In this document: positions 43,058-51,524 of the stretch, one piece after another
How the letters are laid out: each line of letters starts with the position of its first letter
How positions within the stretch are numbered: the first letter of the stretch is position 1
Origin: Quercus robur
Lineage: Eukaryota; Streptophyta; Magnoliopsida; Fagales; Fagaceae
Direction of reading: 5' to 3'
DNA: 64,000 nt
NCBI RefSeq assembly: GCF_932294415.1
Contig: NC_065538.1
Location: forward strand, 12,034,330 to 12,098,329
Program-made: the position numbers and the translations under genes
Notes under the pieces: generated by a model
What the model was told of the DNA's origin: nothing
The model's input: only the letters and a program-made list of their open reading frames with translations
Database searches by the model: none

Positions 43058-44080
43058 TCAACCATAGGAACCCTTCCTCATCCAAACGGAACGATTGTAT
43101 GGAATGAGTGTCTCAAGAGAAGCGAGACGAGGGTTGGAAGAATGAGAACCGGAGATGCACATAGTCAAGGAGTTAAGAACATTAAACATTTTCTTTAACA
43201 ACATGCTATTTTCACTCAAATCTAGTTTACTCTTTTTAGCACAACTTCTAAAAAGCTCAAGTTTCTCTTTTCTTTTGATTCTCTTAAGAGCTTGAAACTT
43301 AGAGCAATGAGGTCTTAGATGACCAAAGGCACCACAATGGTGACAAACAATGTGTTTAGGTCCACTAGGCTTTTTGAGAATGGATCTAGCAACATGGTTT
43401 TGTTCCCTCTTCAACTTATGACATTGAGGTCTTATATGACCAATCACACCACAATGGTGGCAAGTTGGAACAAACTTAGATCCATCCAAAGCCTTAGGTT
43501 GAGACCTAAACGAAGGTTTTGACTTAACAGCCTTTCTCTCCACCTTTTGATTTCTTTTATGTGGAGGAATGTACACCGATTTGTCCTTTAAGGTAGAACA
43601 CACACTAGGCACAAAATCGGGTACCACAACATGATTGCAACAAATATTATCATCCATTTTATCAATGGGTTTAGCAATCAAACACTTGGCATGCATCTTA
43701 AGAGATTCATTTTCACATTTAAGATCATCAACAAGTTTGTTAGACAAAACAAGTTTAGCATCCAAGTCCATATTCAAACATTCAAACTCTTTCAGCTTTT
43801 TAAGAGAAATTTCAGCAAGTTTTTTATATTTCTCAACCAATTTGTTGGATTCATTGAGCTTAGCAATCAAATCATCATTTTCACAAAATAACTTGCTCAA
43901 ATTCTTTTGAAACTTCTTAGCATTTTTCTTCAAGAGTTTGTCAACAACACCCATGGATTCAAATAACATGTCATCACACTTATGAGGATTAACACTCATA
44001 GAGGCATTTTCACAAACATGTGGCATGTTACATTCATCACCAACCAAATCATGCAAAGAGGCATACAAAGCACAATCCAT
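43058..44080 (-). CDS. element B gag-like protein, coiled coil + two CCHC knuckles (about 340 aa)
   Basis: The frame is open further upstream into the LTR, but the likely start is the Met at 44080, since the primer site lies upstream. Counting from the longest frame, residues 75-165 are lysine/leucine-rich and probably coiled (KLNESNKLVEKYKKLAEISL). VYIPPHKRN is at 198-206, and CCHC knuckles are at 236-249 (CHHCGVIGHIRPQC) and 275-288 (CHHCGAFGHLRPHC). The layout and the YIPP-x-KRN motif match element A. As there, the UBN2 capsid region is absent, so it is a nucleocapsid-like protein probably dependent on a partner Gag. Confidence 0.82.
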   Translation of the reverse strand: MDCALYASLHDLVGDECNMPHVCENASMSVNPHKCDDMLFESMGVVDKLLKKNAKKFQKNLSKLFCENDDLIAKLNESNKLVEKYKKLAEISLKKLKEFECLNMDLDAKLVLSNKLVDDLKCENESLKMHAKCLIAKPIDKMDDNICCNHVVVPDFVPSVCSTLKDKSVYIPPHKRNQKVERKAVKSKPSFRSQPKALDGSKFVPTCHHCGVIGHIRPQCHKLKREQNHVARSILKKPSGPKHIVCHHCGAFGHLRPHCSKFQALKRIKRKEKLELFRSCAKKSKLDLSENSMLLKKMFNVLNSLTMCISGSHSSNPRLASLETLIPYNRSVWMRKGSYG

Positions 44081-44142
44081 GGCAAATAAACACAAGGGGT
44101 CAAGGATCACACTTAGGTATTTAAACCACAACAAGTGTACCC

Positions 44143-44154
44143 GCTCTGATACCA
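44143..44154 (-). promoter_or_regulatory. element B primer-binding site (initiator tRNA-Met)
   Basis: TGGTATCAGAGC on the minus strand, two bases after the 5' LTR end. Confidence 0.9.
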
Positions 44155-44156
44155 AT

Positions 44157-45141
44157 TGAAAGTTCACAAACGTGTATAAACACCCTTGAACTTTTAGACC
44201 CCCAAATACAAAATAACCAATTCAAGCTTTATGACAAACAACTAGTGTGCGGAAAATGAACATAAGCTATAAACAGAATTGGAAATCAATCTAAGCCAAT
44301 TATAAATCACATCCACAGCAGAAAATAAAAGGCAAAGATAAAGGGAAGAGAGATGCAAACACAATGACAACACACGATGTGTTATCGAAGAGGAAACCGA
44401 AGCCCTCGGCGTAAAACCTCTCCGCCGCCCTCCAAGCGGTCAATAATCCACTAGAAAATGCAGTTGGGATACATGAACAGCAATAGACCCTCCAAGCCTA
44501 ATCTACCCGATGTACCTAAGCCCTCCAAGCTTCTTGCTCCAATGAGGTTGCGCCGAACCTTTTTCTTTTCTAGCTTACCGGATTCCGCTACTAGACCGTA
44601 GCATCCGCCATCCTTGGCATCTTCCAATGCTTCCCAAAGCTCCAAAAACACTCAACACTCTGAATGGGTGTGGGTAGTGTTTGGATAGAAATCTCCTCTC
44701 AATAGGTATGACAATGAGAGAGGGAATGAGAAGAGACTACAAAGATTTCTCTCTAAGAATGAGTAGCTCTCTCTAATTGGGTGGGTGTTTTGAAGAAACC
44801 TCTCTTAGGGTTTTTCTTTCTGAATAGCCACATATATTTTGTGGGAATGAGGGGTATTTATACTGGTGTGAGAATGGAATACGAAGAGTCAGTTTTTCCA
44901 AAAACAGGGCTGGCTGGCGACTTGACCTCGCGACTTGACTGAGTCGCGGGTTCAAGTCGCGAGCTAATTTAATGGCCAGTCTGGATTTTTGTCGTGTAGT
45001 GCTCCAGGTGGCGTGACTGTTCAGCTCCCCTGCATGCTCTGCACGTGAGCAACTTTTGGCGGCTTGCAAGCCGCGAGCCACCCGCGAGTCCTAGCCGCGA
45101 GTCTCTGCTTCACTGCACTGTCTTGAGCATTTCTTCACACT
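44157..45141 (-). repeat. element B 5' LTR, truncated at its outer end
   Basis: Matches 38768-39752. The last 118 bp of the LTR (its U3 start on the minus strand) are missing. TATA box TATAAATA on the minus strand at 44855-44862 is retained, so it could still be transcribed. Confidence 0.88.
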
Positions 45142-46123
45142 AAACTAAATGAAAGCTTAAATGAATCGATAACACCATATTCACAATGAATCGATAACTC
45201 TACTCTAAGCCATATTCATCCACAATAAACAATTAAATGAAAGCTTAAAGAATAGGGAAAAGAGATGCAAACACAAGATAACACCAAGACGTGTTATTGA
45301 AGAGGAAATCGAAGAAGCAAAAAACCTTTCCGCGACCCTCCAAGTAGAAATCGATCCACTAGTGAATAAAGTTCGAGTACACGAATAACAAAAGACCTTC
45401 CAAGCCTAGTCTACCCCATGTACTTAAGCCCTCCAAGCTCCTGCTACCAATGGATCTCTCGGAGTCTTGTCTTCTTTAGCTTTCCGAATCTCACAATTCA
45501 GCCCGATTGCATCTGCCAACGAATGGCTCATTCCAATGCTTCCCAACAACACCAAAATCTCACTTAACACTCAGAATGGGTGTGGTAAGTGTTTGAGCTA
45601 AGAACCTCTCAAGGATCTAGAGATGGAGAGGTAGGAGTTGAGAAAAACCACAAGGAAATGTGTAGATGATTATGGGTATAACAATCTTTAACTCTCAAGT
45701 GTATTTGCTAGGGTTTTCCCTCTGAAAAGCACTCCTTACAATTCGTGGGTAATGAGGGTATTTATAGTGTGGGTAAAGAATTTGGTAAAACAACTTAACT
45801 TTTTGCCAAACATAAAATTTCACGGGTACTTCGCGGGATGACCCTTCTCACGAAATACTCGCAAACTTGATAGCCTGGCGTGACCTTCAGCTTCCAGTCA
45901 TGTGCTTCACACATGGCCTTTTCGAGGGTTGCTTCTCGTGAGCTACTCGCAAGCTAGTCGTGAATTCTATCAATTCATCTTTTGAAGCTTGATTTTTCAC
46001 CGATCTCTCACACTCATCCCTTACAAATAAACCCACATACATACAGGAAAAATGATTGAAGAAATTACAATCAAATTTGACACAGAATTAAAGTTAACAC
46101 AAGTTAGTTGAAAATCACAACTT
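45142..46123 (-). repeat. diverged LTR fragment of the same family
   Basis: Same order of motifs as the element B and C LTRs (GATGCAAACACAAGATAACA, GACGTGTTATTGAAGAGG, TCCAAGCCTAGTCTACC, CCTCCAAGCTC, GGTATTTATAGTGTGGG) but with many differences. It has TTCGCGGG/CTCGCAA in place of TCGCGAG. It ends ACAACTTTACA where B and C end CAACCTTACA. It is joined directly to element B, which suggests recombination between family members. Confidence 0.7.
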
Positions 46124-46199
46124 TACAAGGACCGTTGATAATTGTTACAGTATAACACCAAGTATAAGTCACAAGTGTTATAGTGTAAAAATTAATCAG
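46124..46199. other. junction sequence between LTR fragment and integrase
   Basis: Short AT-rich segment with no feature recognised. Confidence 0.4.
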
Positions 46200-46778
46200 G
46201 TGGACCTATGGCATCAACGATTAGGACATGCTAGCCACAAGCAAATAGAGAAGATCTCTAAGTGTGAAGCAATCCTCAGTTTACCAAAGTTTGAGAAGTT
46301 AGAGAAGAGTATTTGTAGACCATGTCAAATTGGTAAACAAGTGAAAGCTAAGCATCCATCAATCAGTGAAGTCCAGACATCTAGACCTTTAGAGTTGTTT
46401 CATATTGATCTCATGGGTCCTGCCAAAGTTCAAAGCTTAGGTGGAATGAAGTACCTTCTTGTTGTAGTGGATGATTTCACACGATACACTTGGGTGATTC
46501 TCCTGAAGGATAAATCTGAAGCTCCTGACAAGTGAATTCATCTATTCAAGAAGCAGCAAGTAGAGAAGAATACATTGATTGCTCGAATTAGAAGTGATCA
46601 TGGAAGAGAGTTTGAGAACTCTAAACTCGGGTCCTTTTGCAATGATCAGAGAACTAAGCAAGAATTTTCCTCACCCAAGACACCTCAACAAAATTGGGTC
46701 ATGGAAAGAAAGAATAGAGTAATTCAAGAGATGGCTAGAGTCATGTTGAATAACAAAAGTATGCCAAAGTCTTTCTAG
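46200..46778 (+). pseudogene. copia integrase fragment
   Basis: LWHQRLGHAS near the start is the GAG-pre-integrase signature. It is followed by C-x2-C (CRPCQIGK), then the integrase core: HIDLMGPAKVQS with the first catalytic Asp, VVVDDFTRYTWV with the second, and KTPQQNWVMERKN around the third catalytic Glu. An in-frame TGA at 46533 interrupts it. The zinc-finger part is short and the reverse transcriptase is missing: the sequence switches at 46779 into the second gene of the gag-only family. Confidence 0.9.
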
Positions 46779-47037
46779 GGGGAAAGACAGATTATCCTAG
46801 ATGAGTTAGATCCTTCTATTCGTAGGAGTCTAGTATCTAGGAACTGGGTATCTTTGTGTGATGTTTTTGATCCTCCTCTTGCTACCTTGATTAGAGAGTT
46901 CTACTTGAACCTCTCTATTTATTCTAAGGATACAGGTGGTCATTATTTGACTACTTGGATTAGAGGTAAAGAGTTTAGGATAAATAAACATGTAGTTTCT
47001 GAAGCTTTAGGTGTACCTTTGGTTTGTAAACCCACAT

Positions 47038-48147
47038 TGAAAGTTCAAAAACGTGTACAAAAACACTTTTGAACGTTTAGACCCCCAAAAATAACTTAAC
47101 CAACTCAAGCAATATGTCAAACAACTAGTGTGCGGAAACTTAACACATGCTATAATATGAAATTGGAAAAACAACTATCTAAGCCAAAACAAAATAAAAC
47201 CACAGCAGATAATGTAAAGGCAGAGATAGAGAGGAAGGAAGATGCAAACACACAGATAACACCCGATGTGTTATCGAAGAGGAAACCGAAGACCTCGGCG
47301 AAAAACCTCTCCGCCGCCCTCCAAGCGGTAATCAATCCACTAGAAAATACAGTTGGGATACAAGGACAGCAATAGACCCTCCAAGCCTAATCTACCCAGT
47401 GCACCTAAGCCCTCCAAGCTTCTTGCTCCAACGAGGTTGCGCCGAACCTTTTTCTTTTCTAGCTTCCCGGATTCCGCTACTACACCGTAGCATCAACCAA
47501 TGAATATTGGCTCCTTCCTAACTGCTTCCCAGAACTCCAAACGACTGTCTCACAGAGATGATAATGGTGAGAACCAGGTTTGGTATAATGCCTCTCAAGG
47601 TTTTGACAATGGAGAGGAAGAGAGTGAGGGATTTTGATGAGACTCTAAGGTAGGGATTGTGTGTGAAACAATCTTGTTTTTCTTTAGGGTTTCTCTCTCA
47701 AAATTCTCTCTGGAAGCTCTCTTTCAATCGTGGGTTAAAGGGGTATTTATACTGGAGTGGAGAGGAATGTGAAACGTCAGGTTTTTCCAAAACAGGGGTG
47801 GCTCGCGGCTTGACCTCGCGGCTTGACCAAGTCGCGAGATCCAGTCGCGAGTTAACCGTATGGCCAGTTGTCCTGTTTTGTCCTGTAGTGCTCCAGCTAG
47901 CATGACTGTTCATCTTCCAGCATGCTTGGCACGTGTGCAGCTTCTGGCGGCTTGCAGCCGCGAGTCCACCCGCGAGTCCCAGCCGCGACACTCTGTTTTC
48001 TTGCACACTCTTAAGCAATCTTCACTCTATCTCACTCACTACCCTTACAACAATCCCACCTAAATACAGGGTTACTAAATGCTGAATTACAAGCAAATTT
48101 GGCACGGAATAAAGCCAATTAGATGGTTGAATAAATTCAACCTTACA
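47038..48147 (-). repeat. element C 3' LTR
   Basis: 1110 bp. Minus-strand start TGTAAGGTTGAATTTATTCA, end GAACTTTCA. The polypurine tract GCCAAAGGGGGAGAT lies next to it at 48148-48162. Confidence 0.93.
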
Positions 48148-48162
48148 ATCTCCCCCTTTGGC

Positions 48163-48979
48163 TATTCCGTGACAAAACCCTAAAACAGACTCTAGACTTA
48201 ACATGTGAGTTGGGAACAGTTGAACAAAACTCACTCACACTTAACTCTAGAAGCTGTGAAGCACTTGAATCATATGACCATAAACTCCTGAAACACAACA
48301 ATACACCATGATCATTGTAAGCAGAAAATTATAAATGCATATGAAACAGGCAATATGAGATCAAGCAAAGATGGAGTTAATAAACAAACCATGGCTTGAT
48401 CAATCAAGTGAACACCACAAGGTAGTGATCACAGTGCTCATTCACACTTGGAATGAACACAAGGACATACAAGTTAACAAGCACAAGGCAAGACACTTGT
48501 ATGCACAACACTCAACCAATGCATAGCACACAAGGCATATGCATCTAGGAACAATCCTACAAGGGCACAAGAGTGACAGTACATAAACCAAAATGCAGAA
48601 CATTTAGATTAAAGTACTGATTTCAACATAGCATAAAGGCTGCACTTAAGCAAGGTACATACCATAAAGCCTACAAACTATGCATAAAACATTAACCCTA
48701 AAAGCTTACAAAAGCATATGGGTACAAACCAAATAACTTCCTGAAAAACATCATCAAACATATATTAAAGTTTAAACCAAGAGTATATGAAAGGAGTTAG
48801 GAACATCTATATACCAAAACACAGTGTATCAAAACCATAAAAACACTAAAATACCCAAATCATAAACATATATAAACACATTACTCCCCCTCAACTAATT
48901 ACTCCCCCTTAAGAGTTGCTTTTCTGCTGCTCAATCATCAATGAACTTCTCCCCCTTTTTGACAGGAATGGCCAAAGGG
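48163..48979 (-). other. element C 3' non-coding interior
   Basis: A-rich on the plus strand, closely similar to 39900-40450 of element B (GATCAAGCAAAGATGGAGTT, CACAAGGCATATGCATCTAG). Repeated GGGGGAG words lie at 48885-48960 on the minus strand. No gene. Confidence 0.7.
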
Positions 48980-48981
48980 TC
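48950..48981 (-). promoter_or_regulatory. conserved internal purine block (element C copy)
   Basis: On the minus strand the stop codon TGA of the second gene is immediately followed by CCCTTTGGCCATTCCTGTC and AAAAAGGGGGAGAA. This is the reference copy of the block shared by elements A and B and PF20167 copy 2. Confidence 0.7.
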
Positions 48982-50056
48982 ACTTGTCATGCTGAGTTGT
49001 GAAGCTGTCAAGTGTAGCAGCCAAGACATCAATCTGGTCTTGCATGGCTCTCATCCTGTCAGAGTGCTCAGTTTGAACTGCCCTGATCCCATCAAGCCTT
49101 TCCAGAATGATCTGGAAAGCATCTGGAGGTGTGTCTGCAGAGGTTGAAGCTCTGTGTCTTTTGCCACTTCTCCTAGGTGTTGAAGTTGATGCAAGCCCTG
49201 CTGCCTCTGCTTCAGTCTCCATTGGAGCAGCCTCTCCTTCATCACCTTCATCTTCTTCTCCTGGAAGCCTGACACTTATCCTTTTGCAGGTAAGCTTGTT
49301 GATTGCAGAGGGTGTAGACATGGGACTGATGTCTTGAGGGATTGGAACACCCTTACTCCTAAAAATCCTCATTAGCAAACTTGGAAAGATCAATTTAGGC
49401 CTAGAGGTTGTTCTAGTCTCATCCACAATGGTGTCATAAAAGTGGGAACTTATGTCTATGAAGTTCTTTTCTTTGAGATCCATCAGAAAGACTGCTCTAG
49501 CACAGTTGATTGTAGTCAATTTCCTAATGGGATAGAGGTTAAACATCATAATTATTGTAAGGCACCTCATGTCCACTGGAAAGGCAGTGGTATTCAAACA
49601 TTTCCCTTCTCTCTGCCCACCTATCCTTTGTTGAATTGTTTCAATAGACACACTCCTATCCTTGTAATTGATAAATTCTTCATCATCTAATCCTTCAAGC
49701 CCTAATGCATCATCTATGACATGAGCATCCAAGACAAATTCTTTACCCCTCACCCAGCAACTCAATTCATTATCCTTTATCACAGCATTTGAGTAAAATT
49801 CCCTAATTAAGGGTTCACACACAACAGGGAAACCACCCAGAAGCTTTTCCCATCCCCTTCCTTTAAAACAGCTGGGAATAAATGTTTGCCTTAAGTCTTC
49901 CAAATCCACAAATCTCTCTTGAATGATTCCTGCATTTAAGAAGTTATCCTTGTATCTCTCAAAGTGGTGAACTGACCTAAACAATCTAGAATTCATCTTT
50001 AATCTTTTGTCAGCCTTCTTTGCAGTAGATTTCTTCTTCTGAGGTGAGGGAGCCAT
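48980..50056 (-). CDS. element C second protein, PF20167-like (358 aa)
   Basis: Intact frame. The N-terminus is basic (MAPSPQKKKSTAKKADKRLK). Residues about 30-235 resemble the putative plant transposon protein domain: FERYKDNFLNAGIIQERFVD, CEPLIREFYSNAV, CWVRGKEFVLDAHVIDDALG, LFPSLLMRIF-like region near 225. A Glu/Ala-rich linker (265-290) leads to a short basic patch (RRSGKRHR) and a C-terminal heptad-like helix (ILERLDGIRAVQTEHSDRMR, residues 309-350), probably a coiled coil. No catalytic motif is visible. Its position after gag, where pol would be in a normal copia element, suggests an accessory role in the element's cycle, but the function is unknown. Confidence 0.82.
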   Translation of the reverse strand: MAPSPQKKKSTAKKADKRLKMNSRLFRSVHHFERYKDNFLNAGIIQERFVDLEDLRQTFIPSCFKGRGWEKLLGGFPVVCEPLIREFYSNAVIKDNELSCWVRGKEFVLDAHVIDDALGLEGLDDEEFINYKDRSVSIETIQQRIGGQREGKCLNTTAFPVDMRCLTIIMMFNLYPIRKLTTINCARAVFLMDLKEKNFIDISSHFYDTIVDETRTTSRPKLIFPSLLMRIFRSKGVPIPQDISPMSTPSAINKLTCKRISVRLPGEEDEGDEGEAAPMETEAEAAGLASTSTPRRSGKRHRASTSADTPPDAFQIILERLDGIRAVQTEHSDRMRAMQDQIDVLAATLDSFTTQHDK

Positions 50057-51524
50057 CTGTAACTTGACGATTTTGAGCTATAAGAGTGCAACACTAGAGA
50101 TTGGAAAAGGGAGCACGGAGTGTTTGGGAGGGAGAGAGTTTAGAGAGAAGATGAACAGTCACAAAAATTCGAGGGAAAAACTGAAAAAGTTTAAAAACTG
50201 CTCCTGTTTCTGCAAAACACGCGATTTTCGCGACTGGATTAAGTCGCCACACAGTCGCCAGCTCAAGCCGCCAAAGCACTCAAGAACAAAATTTTGAAAA
50301 ATTTTTCTAAGTGTTTTTCGCGACTGGAAGGTCTACCCGCGAGTGAGTCGCGAGCTGAGCCGCGAAAATCTCTGAGTGAACCTCGCGACTGGACCTTCCA
50401 CTCGCGAACAAGTCGCCAAAAATGACCAGCGAAGATGCGACTGAGGCTCGTGACTTGACATACCCGCGACTGAGCCGCCAAAACAGGGCAAAACTGTATT
50501 TTTGAAATTTTCAGATTTTTCCAACAAAATACTTTCCAAAAACACCTAAAACACTCAAAAATCTTTTTGTGCTTGAATTAACAAAGATAGAGCATGTGAA
50601 AACACATTTTATCAAGTACAATCACACAAATGAATATGGCAATTATTGAACATAAACTTGTGTGTTGTGTGTGGATATCAACAATGAGATAGTCCTTTGT
50701 CTAATGTGAAGCTTCAATGATCAATTCAACCAAGGCATACACAATTAGCACTAGATCATGTGGCCCATCTCAATTATAGAAATATGTATATATGACCTCC
50801 CACACAACTTGATAACATAACTTGGAGCTTTTCATTTGACTCCACTATCAATCATAACATTTGATCTTTTTGATCTTTTTGAGGCAATCATCTCTCATTG
50901 TGAGAGGGATAGATAACATTTCTCTTTGAAGAACAGGCCTTTGGCCTTTTTGAATGAAATTTCACTTTTAATATAAGGTCGCTTACCCTTTTTCCTAGTC
51001 AAATACTAGAATGTGCGACAGGCTTTTGCAGCTCAATATCTCTTTTCATTTGGAGATTTACATTTGGTGAGCTCTTTTTAGCAAAACAAAAAAAATAAAA
51101 AGTGGGAAGATATATAGACACAAGTCTATGCATGTCTCAAGATCAACATAATCATTCACTAATCATTCATGACAAGTTTGAAGATCTATTTACAACAATC
51201 ACATAGATTTCAAGATTTTTCCCACAGTGATATGAGTGCATGAAAACAAGCAATGCTCGAAAATGCACAAAGCCATTAGCACAAAGGTACAAGGCAAAAC
51301 AAGTTTTGAGACAAAAACTCAACAAAGTCAATCAAGCTTTTTGATTTTCTAATTTTTATGTGATTTTTGGATTTTTGACACATGAAACAAAAAGATTGAT
51401 AAAACAAAATTAATAAATATTCACAAGAAGACAAGCAAACAACCAAAATCAAAAACAACAAGCATACCAAACAAACATAGTCACAAAGCATAGGAAGTAT
51501 TAATGCATGGACATGTTGTAATGC
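50057..51524 (-). other. element C inter-ORF leader
   Basis: About 1.5 kb between gag and the second gene. Nearest the second gene (50215-50480) is a dense cluster of TCGCGA, AGTCGC and GCGACT words like those in the LTR, then a CT-rich stretch (minus strand, 50140-50095) resembling a 5'UTR. The rest is AT-rich and matches 42000-43000 of element B. It may hold an internal promoter or a splice acceptor for the second gene; no TATA box is obvious. Confidence 0.55.

Larger units (their letters stand above)
38768..45141 (-). mobile_element. element B: non-autonomous LTR retrotransposon with gag only
   Basis: Its 3' LTR (38768-39870, 1103 bp) is complete. The 5' LTR (44157-45141) breaks off at 45141 and is joined to a diverged LTR fragment (45142-46123), so no matching target duplication is visible. 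About ten differences were seen across roughly 985 shared LTR bases. A Met-tRNA primer site, gag and polypurine tract are present. No pol, and unlike element C no intact second gene. Confidence 0.88.

Noticed and set aside
47130-47375. Identical short frames inside both element C LTRs (also 53659-53904 and others)
   Set aside because: They are mirrored because the LTRs are near-identical; no protein family is evident and the LTR is a regulatory repeat.
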